A stretch of DNA of 64,000 nucleotides from Onthophagus taurus (GCF_036711975.1 NC_091966.1:8811501-8875500); one strand, 5' to 3'; counted from the stretch's first letter, positions 45,824-58,700 are shown. A program made the numbers and translations. Notes: generated by a model from the sequence alone, not told the origin.

Positions 45824-46832
45824 TTATCCTCTAGCGAAAGGTGACCTAACATTCGTTGTTAAATAAAAATCTCCTGTAACTTGAAAATTTGTTCTTTCAC
45901 CCATAATATTTCTTGGATTATTTCTACACGTTCCCCAAAAGTATTGTGTATAAGAAGAGCAAAGAGTAGATACAAAAAGATCCGACAAAATTCCTTCAGT
46001 AAAATATATCGGTGCCCTATTATGACTACAAGGATCTACAAAAAATAATGAATTATATTTTTTTAATATTTACTTTACGACAAAACGTACAATAGAAGCA
46101 TCCTGGTTGCACAGCTATTCCACCATTTGGCCAAAAATTAACATGCCCCAAAGACCGATTAATCCCAGCTCCTCCAATTCCGGCATCCGTAAGAATGGTA
46201 TCAACCCTTTCAGCATCGCTTTTATCCAATCTTTGTGTACTAACGGCGTTTGTAAATCCGATATCAGCTGGATCTAACCCAGTTATTCTACCTAACGTTC
46301 TTCCCCCCATTCTTTGAGTTGATTTACCCGCAAATCCAGCTAGATGGGCACCTAAAGAATGTCCAAGAATGTGAATCCTGGTCATGGGTATTCCTTGGGA
46401 TTCGGATAACCCAAGAACAAATTTAGCTACGAATTCTCCTAAATTAGGAAGACGATTTATCGATATCGCCACAATTTGTTGGGAATGTCTGGACCAATCT
46501 ATTGCGATTACGTTCGCCCCGCTGGCCACGTAAGCTTGTCGTGTATTTGAGTACCAAAAAGAGTTAATATCGTGCATCCAACCATGGATTAAAATTTTAA
46601 CTGGGGCATTTCTATCAATATTATTACCATAATTATTTATGCTAATTCTTTCTTGATTCGTATCTCTATTCCATAAAAAATAACGAATATCATCAGCTTG
46701 GACATTTCCATGTACTAAATTATTGTGGAAAATCTGAATTAATATTGACGTTTAAAATAAAGAGATATAAACGTTCTTACCAAAATTTACACCTACAGTT
46801 ATTAATAAATAAAATACAGAAATTTTCCACAT
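45824..46832 (-). CDS. LipK: secreted PLA1/pancreatic-lipase-like protein, HGW type
   Basis: Exons 46832-46781 (MWKISVFYLLITVGVNF), 46714-46091 and 46035-45824 encode 295 residues. The first donor was taken at the GTAAGA after TTTTG; an earlier GT in the same region is a weaker match and would shorten the exon without changing the phase. Triad: Ser137 (GHSLGAH), Asp165 (GLDPADIG, a change from GLDPAGPG), His230 (PCSHNRAP). The middle intron is missing, as in E, F and G, although by sequence (TILTDAGIGGAGINRSLGHVNFW) this gene groups with H and I. Intron loss has therefore happened more than once in the family. Confidence 0.92.
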
Positions 46833-47389
46833 TTTATTCTTATTGTTTGTTTCACTTATTTTTTGTTATCCAATCTCGATCGCTCAAGTATTCTTTACGT
46901 TAAAAATGATCGAAAGTGTTTGTATTTATATTTAGTTAATCAAATGCGATTAATATCAATTTACTTATCGAAATCCTACGTAATCCTTAATAAATAAGAT
47001 CAAAAGAGACAAATTAAAAAAATTATCTTAAAAAATTTTCTATTTAAAACTTTCTTCTTCGAATATACTGTATCTAATAAGCAATTTAAAAAGAAATTAC
47101 TTAAAATTTTAAATATAACTCTAAATAAAGTATAATCTTATTCAACAATAATAATTATTATTTCATTAATATAACTCCTCCAGAAGATGTTAAGAGAAAC
47201 ATTCTCTAGCTCCAGAAAAATTCGAAGATAGAATACAATTCGAAGCATCAATAAGTGCTACCGTGCCTACAAACAAAAATGATGAGTTAAATACTACGCA
47301 GACAATCGAAACTCAAGATCTATCGCACTACTATAAGACCAAGAATAACATATGAATACGAAGCCTGGGGGAACGAATATTTGGGAAGC
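46833..47389. other. intergenic, upstream of LipK
   Basis: A TATAAATA on the minus strand at about 46922-46930 is a possible LipK TATA box. The rest is AT-rich, with LINE debris beginning near 47290. Confidence 0.45.
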
Positions 47390-47975
47390 ATTTGTGCAGG
47401 TGGAAAATAATGTTTGATAGTCTGGAGAGGAGTGTGTATAAGATGGTGAAGAGTTCCAGGAGAGATATTGGAAGTGAGTCCTGGGGTTGAGCAGGGAGAA
47501 CCCGGGATACACTATGACAGAAGAGTTTAAGCTGGAGAAGATGAGGGTGGAAGCAGACAGAAGGGCGATAAAGTACAAGGATGGGCTAGTGCAGCGGAGC
47601 GACTTTAAGATTTTGAGAAAATGTTGTAGGGAGATTAATAAAGAAGGGAAAATTATATTAGAGTAGGATACTCAACAGAGGAAATACAAAGAAGAAGGAT
47701 CAGTACAGTGGAAGGAGCTGGAGAGTGGAGATACAGACGTGGAAAAGCAGGGTTCCACGTGACTCATGGAGGATGAGGAACGAATGTGTGGATTATGTGG
47801 GGATGATTGGGAGAGAATTGAGCATATGCTGAGATGTAACGACTTAAGAAAGGGAGGTATGGAGTGGGAGCGCGTACTGGGTGGAGAGGGAGAGAAAAGA
47901 GTGGATGGCGGAGGTGAAGGAGAGAAGGAGGAGTGGGCATTAAATGAACTGGTGTATTATATGTTGTAGCTAGTA
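47390..47975 (+). mobile_element. R1-like LINE C-terminal fragment
   Basis: Encodes EEFKLEKMRVEADRRAIKYK, then QRSDFKILRKCCREINKE, QRKYKEEGSVQWKELESGD and a Cys-rich finger ERMCGLCGDDWERIEHMLRC. This is the region after the RT in R1-type and related insect LINEs, ending in a CxxC...H...C knuckle. The RT is missing and frames change. The fragment is GC-richer than the flanks. Confidence 0.6.
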
Positions 47976-48119
47976 TGGTTTAATTGTATACAGAATACTT
48001 CTGGTATGTGAAGAATAAGAATAATCCACGAAAGAACCAACTCATGAATAGTGCAAAGTACGACACCTAAAAGCAGAGAGATCACTACCATGTGCAAGGC
48101 ATCTGGAAAAAAACAGGGA

Positions 48120-48330
48120 GATAGATGAGTGAAGAGAATTGAAGAATGGACACCACAGGTACAGAGAGCTAGAGTAAGACCAAAGAAACAATGGATGGAT
48201 AATGTGATGAAGAACATTTTAACGCTTTTATGTACGAATGTGGAAGCAAGCCAAAGTAAACAGCAGATTTTAGTACTGGAAGAGGAAAAAATGCTGAAAT
48301 TGTTGTTTAATTGATTTTTAAATGAATCAA
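48120..48330 (+). mobile_element. LINE 3'-tail fragment
   Basis: Encodes RIEEWTPQVQRARVRPKKQW then MDNVMKNI, the W.P.G.R.RGRPKKRWMD tail seen in many insect LINEs. About 200 bp only. Confidence 0.5.
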
Positions 48331-49419
48331 AAATCAATGTAAAACTTTATCTTTACAATATTATAGACATCCTAACGACATAATTTCACGTGGTATAAGC
48401 TTGGAAATGATGTGTTAGCTTATTTATGTTATTAATCTTATCTCAGCATGATGAATAAACTTCCTGAATAAACTAATACACTCTCTACAATTTGTGGCTG
48501 TTAACTGATCTTTGATGGAACCTTTTCCATTAAAATATTAAAACCATATCATTGAAATTTTCGAAATTGGCGAAACAACAAGGTTCGGTTACAAAATCTA
48601 TTGCTACAGTGTGGAAAGCTATCAAAAAGTTTCCTACTATCAAGTTACTTATTGCATCCATGTTTGTCCAATATTTCAAACTATTTGTATGAAGAACATC
48701 AGCTATGTAGTCAGATAAAACACCTCTCTCGGGTAAGCAATTTACTTTAACTTTTTCTGTAACTGCAAAGACACAACTACGTTTTAACGATGTATCTTTA
48801 TTTAAAGCGCATGCATATATGTATGACGCAGGTTCTACATACTTGTTGTAGAGTTATCGTGTTTACATAACGCTCGCTAAAAATAGTCAAAATAGATTCA
48901 GAGGCACTCAAACCGTACACATTCATCAAAAACTCGAGGTCGAATTACAAAAATTCTTTTGATATGCTTCGTTTACGCTAGAAGAGTGTTCCTCAATGTG
49001 CGAATTGAGAAGAAGGCTCTATTGTCGTTGGTTGAAAAATCAAAATGGAATTAAAATGGCAATAAGAAATCATATGATTATTCCTTTTTTATTTTTTTCT
49101 TCCCTAGTAGGATCATGGATATGTTCTTTCAAATTAATCTGGAGTTTCAAACTCCCCCATCCTATCTTCGGTGGGAACGAATACGAGCAGAAACATGAAT
49201 AATAATAATAAACCAAAAACAAAACAATCTAATTGTAACAGAATATGTACATATCAAAACAATGGTGCAAGCTGGGGAACTTCAAAATGCTTTTCTGGAA
49301 AGGGAGAGAATAGAAATAGTGAGTGAGATGAGATTGCTCAACGCTACCTAGCGTTACATATGACGCTATAGCTATTTGGTTGTTTTTCAATGCTTGATTA
49401 TAGTATATTTTTATTGAAC
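48331..49419. other. intergenic, no gene recognised
   Basis: AT-rich. A 68-codon frame at 48996-49202 has no recognisable motif. Nothing else supported. Confidence 0.4.
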
Positions 49420-49755
49420 TAAAAGTAGAAGTATCACTAGACCTACAACTAGAACCATTCTAATTTAGCCGTACATCTCTTAAGACGGCTAACCCCAAAT
49501 GTTTTTAGTTCTAGGTGTATTGTTAGTTATAATACTAGTGCTAGTTCTAGTTTTAGATGTTATTCAGTGCTAGATTGTTGTATATTTTTATTGAACTAGC
49601 ATTACAACTAACACTAGACAAGTTTTTAGTTCTAGGTCTATTGTTAATTCTACTTTAAGTTATTATTTATGTAGATGTTTATTTTACATTGAACTAAAAC
49701 TAGAACTAACACTAGACCTAGAACTAGAACTAGAGACATTCGGGTTTAGCCGTAT
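49420..49755. repeat. ctagaactaacactag-type repeat cluster
   Basis: Many words of the type actagaactaacactagacc and their reverse complement tagttctaggtctagtgtt, interspersed with cattcgggtttagccgt / aagacggctaaaccc. The arrangement is inverted rather than purely tandem, which suggests stacked copies of a palindromic MITE. Related clusters lie at 26850, 51450, 55015 and 57225. Confidence 0.6.
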
Positions 49756-50077
49756 ATAAATCTAAATTATCATTTTTTAATATTACAATTAAATTATTTA
49801 TCATATCTTAAAAGCAATAAAATTTTCCTTTGTTTATTAAAAAGTTTATTGGTGGCATGAATCGTGATAATTTATTTATCTTTAATACTTTGCTGGTGGC
49901 GATTTAAAAAGGTTTTATCTTTTATTTTATCAAAATCAAGACTTGAAAATGTTATTTGATATAAATTGATTGATGTGGTGATTTAAAAATATTTTTAATT
50001 ACAATCAAAACAAAACGAACTTGAAAGTAATTAAAAATTCTAATAATTTTATTTTTAAATTATAAAAACGTTACATC
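49756..50077. other. intergenic, 3' flank of LipL
   Basis: AT-rich. Nothing recognised. Confidence 0.5.
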
Positions 50078-51251
50078 TTAAGTATCTCCTAATCCGAACG
50101 GTGATTGCGACGATGTACTTAAATAAAAATCGCCTTTTACGTCTAAATAAGTTTTATCTCCCAGTATATTAACCAGATTATTGGAACATTTTTTATTCGT
50201 ATAATGTAAGAAGTTGTCACATTTTCTTGCAATAAAGTTTTTCGAAGTTATACTTTCTTGAAAATAAAGCGCAGCCCTGTTATGACTACAAGGAACTAGA
50301 AATCAATCATCGAATAAAAATGAAGGTGTCAAAATAAATTTAAAATTACAACGTAGACATCCCGGTTGAGAAGCTATTCCGCCGTTTGGGAAAAAATTAA
50401 TTTGCCCAATGGTGCGATTTAAACCCATTCCATTTAATCCAGAATCTGTAAGAATTGTGTCAACATGTACAGCATCATCTTTAGATAATCGTTTTGTATC
50501 TTTTATATGATTAAAACTTAACCCTGTAGGATCAAGACCCGTTATTCTCCATATTTTTTCATGATTTTGAGAAAACATTTTTTTGCCTATATCAAAAATA
50601 AAGAATTCGGGATAAACATCAATTAGGTTAATTTTAATTTTTTTGATACTTCAAAGTGGTAAGATAACGTCATATTGAGGTGTTATCGTTTATTAAAATC
50701 TTTTTAATAAGTATTGATATTAATTCCTCTTTAAAAAACACTTTATTATAATGGTTACCTACAACTCCAGCAATATGAGCACCAAGACAATGGCCAATCA
50801 GATGAAATTGTTCTATAACAATCGTTTTCGATAATTCAATAACAAATTGAGTTATTACTTCTGCTATAAACGGTATTTTATTGACGGCGTTATTAAAATT
50901 CGTTTGCGCTTCTAAGCTCCAATCCACCAAAACTACATTAAATCCTTTTTTAACGTACGCACTTCTCATCGGGGAATACCAAAAAGTTTCGTTGTCTCCA
51001 CCCCAACCATGTATTAATATTTTCACTCCATCTTTTTCATAAAATTTTTTTCCATTGTCTTCGACGTTTACTTTATAGTTGTTCACTTTTGTGTTGTACA
51101 GATAAAAGGTTACTTCGTCGTCTTTAATTTTAGAGTTATCTCCAGCTATAACAGGATTTACTGTTATATGTTTTTGTTTTCTTTGGATGGCAACCAGTTT
51201 GGAGTTTACATTAATTAAAAGTAATATTGTTAAGCATAAAGTTTTCCACAT
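50078..51251 (-). CDS. LipL: lipase-like protein with Cys in place of the catalytic Ser
   Basis: Exons 51251-50759, 50586-50350 and 50295-50078 encode 315 residues, the longest member. Signal peptide MWKTLCLTILLLINVNS, then an extra, basic and polar stretch of about 25 residues before the first core strand. The nucleophile elbow reads GHCLGAH (Cys155) where the other eleven have Ser; Asp183 (GLDPTGLS) and His248 (PCSHNRAA) remain, as does HGW. The codon is TGT, one change from a Ser codon. Splicing and frame are intact and the rest is well conserved, so it looks like a maintained gene and not a decaying one. Either it has lost hydrolytic activity and binds lipid or a protein partner, or it works as a thiol variant. 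No TATA box was recognised. Confidence 0.9.
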
Positions 51252-51597
51252 GAAAAATATTCATTTTAATTTTGTTTTTGTCAAAATGACAAAGCTATTT
51301 TGTTGTCATTCTTATCTTATTTGTTACATCAATCTTTAAAGAGAAGGTTAAGTTCAAATGAATTTATAGAACTCGATTGTTAAGTGGTATTATAATGTGG
51401 TACACTAATGTAATGTGGTCTGAAGATGTAATGTGGTTAATCCCTAAACTTTCTAGTTCTAGGTCTAGTGGTAATTCCAGTTTTAGTTCAATGATAAATA
51501 CACAACAATCTAACGCTGAAAAACAACTAAAACTAGAACTAACACCCGCACACTGAGAGAAATGGATTGTACTATGCACTAAAAATATACTATAAGG
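51252..51597. other. intergenic with ctagttctag-type repeats; left target duplication of hAT composite 1
   Basis: Holds a cluster of tagttctaggtctagtggta / aaactagaactaacacc words at about 51450-51545. CTATAAGG at 51590-51597 is the left target-site duplication of the following element. Confidence 0.55.
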
Positions 51598-54500
51598 CGT
51601 AAGTGGTATCCATAACGTCGATCGCAAAGCAGTTTTGAGTCGATCGCCAAGAAAATCATGTATCTGAAATATCTATATCTGGGCCTCAGAACAAAAAAAA
51701 GGAAGGTTACTTTAAACCCTTCGGTCAATCTTGGCAAGACATTTATATAAAAAGTCGATTTTGATCAAAAATTAGTGGATACCACTGCTCTAAATCGATT
51801 AAACGTCAAAATTGTTGATTTTCGAAAATTAACTCAATCATAACTTAAAAACTAAAAGCGATGGAGAAATACTTTTTATACATAAAACCTTAGTAATGGG
51901 CCATAAAGACTAAATCCATAACAAGATTGAACCCAATTATTACCATTTTTTATTTATAAGCTCTAAACCGATTAAACATCAAAACTGTTGATTTTCGAAA
52001 ATTAACTCAATTATAACTCAAAAACTACAAGCGATGGGGAAATACTTTTTATACATAAAACCTTAGTAATGGACCATAAAGACTAAATCCGTAACAAGAT
52101 TGAACCCAATTATTGCCATTTTTTATTTATAAGCTCTAAATCTATTAAACATCAAAATTGTTGATTTTCGAAAATTAACTCAAACATAACTCATAAACTA
52201 AAAGCGATGGGGAAATATTTTTTATACATAAAACCTTAGTAATGGACCAGAAAGACTACATCCATAAAAAGATTGAACTCAATTATTACCATTTTTTATT
52301 TATAAGCTCTAAACCGATTAAACATCCAAATTGTTGATTTTCGAAAATTAACTCAATTATAACTCAAAAACTACAAGCGATGGGGAAATACTTTTTATAC
52401 ATAAAACCTTAGTAATGGACCATAAAGACTAGATCCATAAAAAGATTGAACCAATTATTACCATTTTTTATTTATAAGTTCTAAATCGATTAAAATCAAA
52501 ATTGTTGATTTTCGAAAATTAACTCCATCATAACTCATAAAATAAAAGCGCTGGTGAAATATTTTTTATACATAAATCTTGGTAATGGACCATAGAGAGT
52601 AGATCCATAAAAAGATTGAACCCAATTATTACCATTTTTTATTTATAAGCTCTAAATCGATTAAAATCAAAATTGTTGATTTTCGAAAATTAACTCAATC
52701 ATAACTCATAAAATAAAAGCGCTGGTGAAATATTTTTTATACATAAATCTTGGTAATGGACCATAAAGACTAGATCCATAAAAAGATTGAACCCAATTAT
52801 TACCATTTTTTATTTATAAGCTCTAAATCAATTAAACATCAAAATTGTTGATTTTCGAAAATTAACTCAATCATAACTCAAAAACTAAAAGCGATGGTGA
52901 AAAACGTTTTATACATAAAACCTTAGCAATGGACCAGAAAGGCTAGATCCATAAAAAGATTGAACCCAATTATTACCATTTTTTATTTATAAGCTCTAAA
53001 TCGATTAAACTCAAAATTGTTTATTTTCGAAAATTAACTCAATCATAACTCATAAAATAAAAGCGATGGGGAAATATTTTTTATACATAAAACCTTGGTA
53101 ATGGACCATAAAGACTAAATCCGTAACAAGATTGAACCCAATTATTACCATTTTTTATTTATAAGCTCTAAATCGATTAAACATCAAAATTGTTGATTTT
53201 CGAAAATCAACTCAATCATAACTCATAAAATAAAAGCGATGGTGAAATATTTTTTATACATAAAACCTTAGTAATGGACCATAAAGACTAGATCCATAAA
53301 AAGATTGAACCAAATTATTACCATTTTTTATTTATAAGCTCTAAACCGATTAAACATCAAAATTGTTGATTTTCGAAAATTAACTCAATTATAACTCAAA
53401 AACTACAAGCGATGGGGAAATACTTTTTATACATAAAACCTTAGTAATGGACCATAAAGACTAGATCCATAAAAAGATTGAACCCAATTATAACCATTTT
53501 TTATTTATAAGCTCTAAATCGATTAAAATCAAAATTGTTGGTTTTTGAAAATTAACTCATAACTCATAAAATAAAAGCGATGGGGAAATATTTTTTATAC
53601 ATAAATCTTGGTAATGGACCATAAAGAGTAGATCCATAAAAAGATTGAACCCAATTATTACCATTTTTTATTTATAAGCTCTAAATCGATTAAAATCAAA
53701 ATTGTTGATTTTCGAAAATTAACTCAATCATAACTCATAAAATAAAAGCGATGGTGAAATATTTTTTATACATAAATCTTGGTAATGGACCATAAACACT
53801 AGATCCATAAAAAGATTGAACCCAATTATTACCATTTTTTATTTATAAGCTCTAAATCAATTAAACATCAAAATTGTTGATTTTCGAAAATTAACTCAAT
53901 CATAACTCAAAAACTACAAGCGATGGGGAAATACTTTTTATACATAAAACCTTAGTAATGGACCATAAAGACTAGATCCATAAAAAGATTGAACCCAATT
54001 ATTACCATTTTTTATTTATAAGCTCTAAATCGATTAAAATCAAAATTGTTGATTTTCGAAAATTAACTCAATCATAACTCATAAAATAAAAGCAATGGTG
54101 AAATATTTTTTATACATAAATCTTGGTAATGGACCATAAAGACTAGATCCATAAAAAGATTGAACCCAATTATTACCATTTTTTTATTTATAAGCTCTAA
54201 ATCAATTAAACATCAAAATTGTTGATTTTCGAAAATTAACTCAATCATAACTCAAAAACTAAAAGCGATGGAGAAAAACGTTTTATACATAAAACCTTAG
54301 TAATGGACCATAAAGGCTAGATCCATAAAAAGATTGAACCCAATTATTACCATTTTTTATTTATAAGCTCTAAATCAATTAAACATCAAAATTGTTGATT
54401 TTCGAAAATTAACTCAATCATAACTCAAAAACTAAAAGCGATGGAGAAAAACGTTTTATACATAAAATCTTAGTAATGGACCATAAAGGCTAGATCCATA

Positions 54501-54855
54501 GAAAGATTGAACCCAATTATTACCATTTTTTATTTATAAGCTCTAAATCGATTAAACTCAAAATTGTTTATTTTCGAAAATTAACTCAATCATAACTCAT
54601 AAAATAAAAGCGATGGGGAAATATTTTGTATACATAAAACCTTAGTAATGGACCAGAAAGACTACATCCATAAAAAGATTGAACTCAATTATTACTATTT
54701 TTTATTTATAAGCCCTAAATCAGTGGTGGCCATAACGTCGATCGCCAAGAAAATCATGAATCTGAAATATCTATATCTGGGCCTCAGAGCAAAAAAAAGG
54801 ATGGTTACTTTAAACCCTTCGGTCGATCTTGATCAAAAATTAGTGGACACCACTG
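51598..54855. mobile_element. composite hAT-type element 1: MITE, 173-bp array, MITE
   Basis: Flanked by the 8-bp duplication CTATAAGG (51590-51597 and 54856-54863), the size made by hAT transposases. The right end is GGACACCACTG, and the left begins near GTGGTATCCATAACG, slightly altered at its first bases. The left module (51598-51787, about 190 bp) is a complete small MITE, ending GTGGATACCACTG. The right module (54721-54855) is a shorter version starting CAGTGGTGGCCATAACG. Between them lies the tandem array. No coding capacity. The single outer duplication suggests that the whole composite inserted as one unit. Confidence 0.8.
51788..54720. repeat. tandem array, 173-bp unit, about 17 copies
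   Basis: Successive copies of the word attgttgattttcgaaaatt lie 173 bp apart (51811, 51984, 52157, 52330 and on; the second copy has one change). Each unit runs through taactcaatcataactcaaa, aaactaaaagcgatgg, atacataaaaccttagtaat, gattgaacccaattattacc and ttatttataagctctaaatc. Some units are 2-4 bp shorter. Variants with shared changes (for example ataaatcttggtaat with actcataaaataaaa) recur in an alternating pattern, which points to amplification of multi-unit blocks. Confidence 0.93.
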
Positions 54856-54863
54856 CTATAAGG

Positions 54864-55779
54864 TATAATACGTTTACTACGAACAGTGACAGCGAGACGA
54901 GATTGTATTCAGTACAATAAATATAATACATTGATTTGCTGCATGTATACAATGAATTGCTGCATGTATAATATTTTTTCTATAATACGATTCGTACAAT
55001 CTATTTCTCTCAGTGCATTAGAACCAGCACTAGACCTAGAACTGGAAACATTCGGATTTAGCCGTCTTAAGAGACGTATGGCTAAACCCAAATGTTTCTA
55101 GTTCTAGGTCTGATGTTAGTTCTAGTGACAGTGCAAGTGTAAAACTAGAACTAACACTATACCTAGAACTAGAATCATTCGGGTTTAGCCGTCCTTAGAG
55201 ACGTTTTTATAATAAATTGCCAGTATCTATAACCGAATTAAATATAAAGAATTTTAATCGTAATGATAAGGATATGTTACTCGAAAATAAATTTTATAAA
55301 GTACCTGACGTGCGAAATTGCTAAGTTTAAAGATTATTATTATTATTGTTGTAGAACTAATGATGTATTAAATATAAAATATTTATAGTGTGACTTAAAA
55401 ATATTTTATCCGTTCTAACTAGGTTTTATTCTAATTGTATATCTTAAAAATAATTTTTAATTTTTTATTTATTTTTAAATTTAAATTTAGTGTCGCCATC
55501 TAAATACTAAAATCTTAATTTTCGTAGTTCACCTCTTAACCGTTAGTATCGCTACCGTTAGAGCGGCCATTTTTGTTTGTAACTGTTTTGAAGAAGTGGG
55601 GAGGTTGTAATCAAAACGATTTCTAAAGAAAATCTTACCTAAAGCGATGAAAAATTAAAAGACTTAAATGTTTAAAAGTGCTATGAGTTCACCGTGGACC
55701 CACCCTTGTACCTAACCGATATACTTTACAGTACGTTCCCAACCTTTTTCATAACGTTCGAGTTTGTCCGACGGCAATC
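54864..55779. other. intergenic and presumed 5' UTR/promoter of Polycomb
   Basis: At 55015-55200 there are again tagttctaggtctgatgtta / aactagaactaacac words with two gtctta-agac palindromes (gccgtcttaagagacg). From about 55540 the sequence is less AT-rich (gttagagcggccatttttg). No TATA box was seen, as expected for a housekeeping-type regulator. The ATG at 55780 follows. Confidence 0.5.
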
Positions 55780-58700
55780 ATGGAACTTCACGATGATCGC
55801 GTTTACGCCGCCGAAAAGATCATCAAGAAACGAACTAGAAAGGTATGTATGTTTACGTTATGTATCATTCGGATACCTTTGTATTTTATCTTGTATTTAG
55901 TATGCACCATCAAAGCTTTTCCGTGAGTTTACGTTTGGATTTGTTTTGAGGTTAGTTTAGTTTATGTCTTTGTTTTTGTTGAGATTTCTTAAAGGTTGTG
56001 TATATAGGGTTTATGTATGGGTTTAAAAGTGAAATAGATATTTAAAAATGTAATGGTTATTAGATTTTGTTTTAAAAATACATCAAAATATAGATGTTGT
56101 TTAGTTTTTTGATTGACAACCTGTTTCTAACCTATTTAAAATTAGCTGTCATTATTTGACAGTTAAAACCTAACCTAATTTAATAATTTTCAGCGTAGGT
56201 ACAAGAAAGGACAAAGAACCAAAATTAAATTATGCATTTAATTTAATAATAAAATTAAAAGTTAATTAAATATTATTAATTGGATCAAAATTTTGATTTG
56301 AGTTCACCAGCTCGATCTAAGTTAATTTTGTTGAAGTTAAAGATGTTTGAATTGAACTCATTCACCTGCATGCTTATATGAATGAAGTTCAAAATATGTT
56401 CCTGTCATGTTAAAAGAGAGAAAAACTGATCACCTTGTTGGATCAAAACATCCAGAACTAGATGTTCAAGGGTGATTTCCAGCAAGTACCATGAAGAGAG
56501 CTATAGAGAGGCTATAAACTGCCTGGGTGCTACTGATACAGAGATATTGATGTTTAGTCTTTGAATAAACAAGAATTGTTTAGGTTGGGTTGGGTTTGAG
56601 TATTAAATAAAAATAACATCTTGTTTAAATTTCTTTTTTGCGCTTACATCTTAAGTGAAAATTGACCCAGTTGGTTGCCATATTCTCTACACCACATACT
56701 TTTTTTATTATGTCGCTTTCAAGTCATTTATATCTTTACATTCGGCTTGTTTTTTAAAAATTTAGAGCAAAACAAATTATGCGTTTAAAATTTTTTCTTA
56801 TAATCGTCCATGTTTCTATCAACTTTGTTATCTCCAAATATATACCCTGATATTGCTCAACAACTTCAACTTAATATTTATAACCATCATCCCCAATATC
56901 TTCCAATACAATTGCTAACCTTTCTCAACAATTCTTGCTATATTTCGCAACATCGCTTCTGACATAACTCAATATAATCTGTAACATTACTCCACTACTA
57001 CAGTATCACCACTACCTCACTCATTGTCTTCTACTTCATCTATCAACAACTTCCTTAATAGAATGATGAAGGTATCATTCTATGGCACCAAATAGTTCGT
57101 GACGTACCAAGATGGTTCCTAGAATTTCCAGGAGTATTCTGGATTCTATCAACAAATTCACCATCAGCTATCAAGATTGTTATTGATGTAGTTAAATATT
57201 GTCTCTGATCTTTATCGAGTCGCGCTTCTTTCAAGGCGGCTAAACCCGACTCTTTTTAGTGACCAAAACATGAAAAAAAGGTACTTCTGGAGATGCTCTT
57301 TTCTATGCTGCTAGATTACAAATGTGTCATCCACGTGACGAAACCATAACTTTGGTTTCCACGGACTCTTCCTTAACGCTTCTTCTTCAAACATCTCCAT
57401 GCAGAAATTGGTGATTACAGGTGACAAAGGTAATCCTATGACTGTCCCTTCGCATTACTCGTAAAATTCTTCTTTGCAGCCAAAATATGACAATGATATA
57501 TGGACGTATCCAAGAACAGGGACAGTAGCGCAGACGTTTTAATCATGAACTGTATCAAGAATAGAAGGAACCGGATATAGTGACAACTATATATTATATG
57601 ATATAAGGTCCCTCGTGATATCTCTCAACATGAACTCTGATATTTTTCAACATGTCTCTGATAACCTAGAATATCGTTTCTGACTTCCATGGTATCCCAC
57701 TACACTTCTGCGATTCTTAAACAAATTTGTTTTAAAATACTTCTTATTTCATGATATCTCATTTTGTTCTAGAGTTCTAATTTTTCTTATTTATGCGCTA
57801 TCGACTTCGAAAAATGGGTTAAATTAAAAACGTATAAAAAGGTCTTTATTGATAATAATATATTAAATACATTGTATTTACTATTTTGTGCAATGTACTT
57901 TATTGATAAATATTTTGGATTAATTTTTTGATGTAGATGGGTGACATTCCAATTGATCAACAAGTCTTGTAAAGTTAGGTTTGTAATCACTGATGCATAA
58001 TCGAATAGATGCCATTAAGTGGTCATCAGTCAGAAAAGTCCTAAATTGCACTTTGATGTTGTTCATTTGAGAAAGCGCTGCTTCACATAGATAAGTGGAA
58101 CCAAAAAATGTAAATATCTTCATTGCCACCGATCTCAATAATGAATATATTTCTTCTGGTAATAAATTCCAAAAATTATTTTCATTTGCACGTGCTTTTA
58201 CAATTCTATCTGATTGTATTGTTAAAATTTCTAACTGTAGAGCTGATGAATTCATTTGAAAAGTATGAGCTACATTTGATGAAATATTTTCGTTATCGAA
58301 TTCTCCAAAAGGAAATGAAGTAAATTCGGTTGAAGATTATTGAGATTTGTAATCATTTCTCAAGTTCTTGATTAAAATTTTCAAGTTCAACAAAACATTT
58401 TAATATTACATTCACCAGTAAGTTTAATATGTTTTTCTAAATATGGAAAATATTTAAACTTTTGCTTTTACAACTCAATAATATTTTTTCTTTTTCCTTG
58501 TAATTGTAAATTAAGCGAGCTGTGAAGGCCCATAAAATCCGTAAGAAATGCAATTCTTTTTACCCATTCTGGATGTTCCAATTGTTCATGTTTTTCTCCC
58601 AATGTGTCCAAAAATGCAATAATGCCTGCAAGGCAAAAGATTTAGAAATCTTTCCAAAAAGATTCTTCGGCTGAGCCACCTAACATGACAAAAAAGACGC

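Noticed and set aside
48996-49202. 68-codon frame with a hydrophobic stretch as a secreted peptide
   Set aside because: No Kozak-like context, homology or splice support; kept as intergenic.
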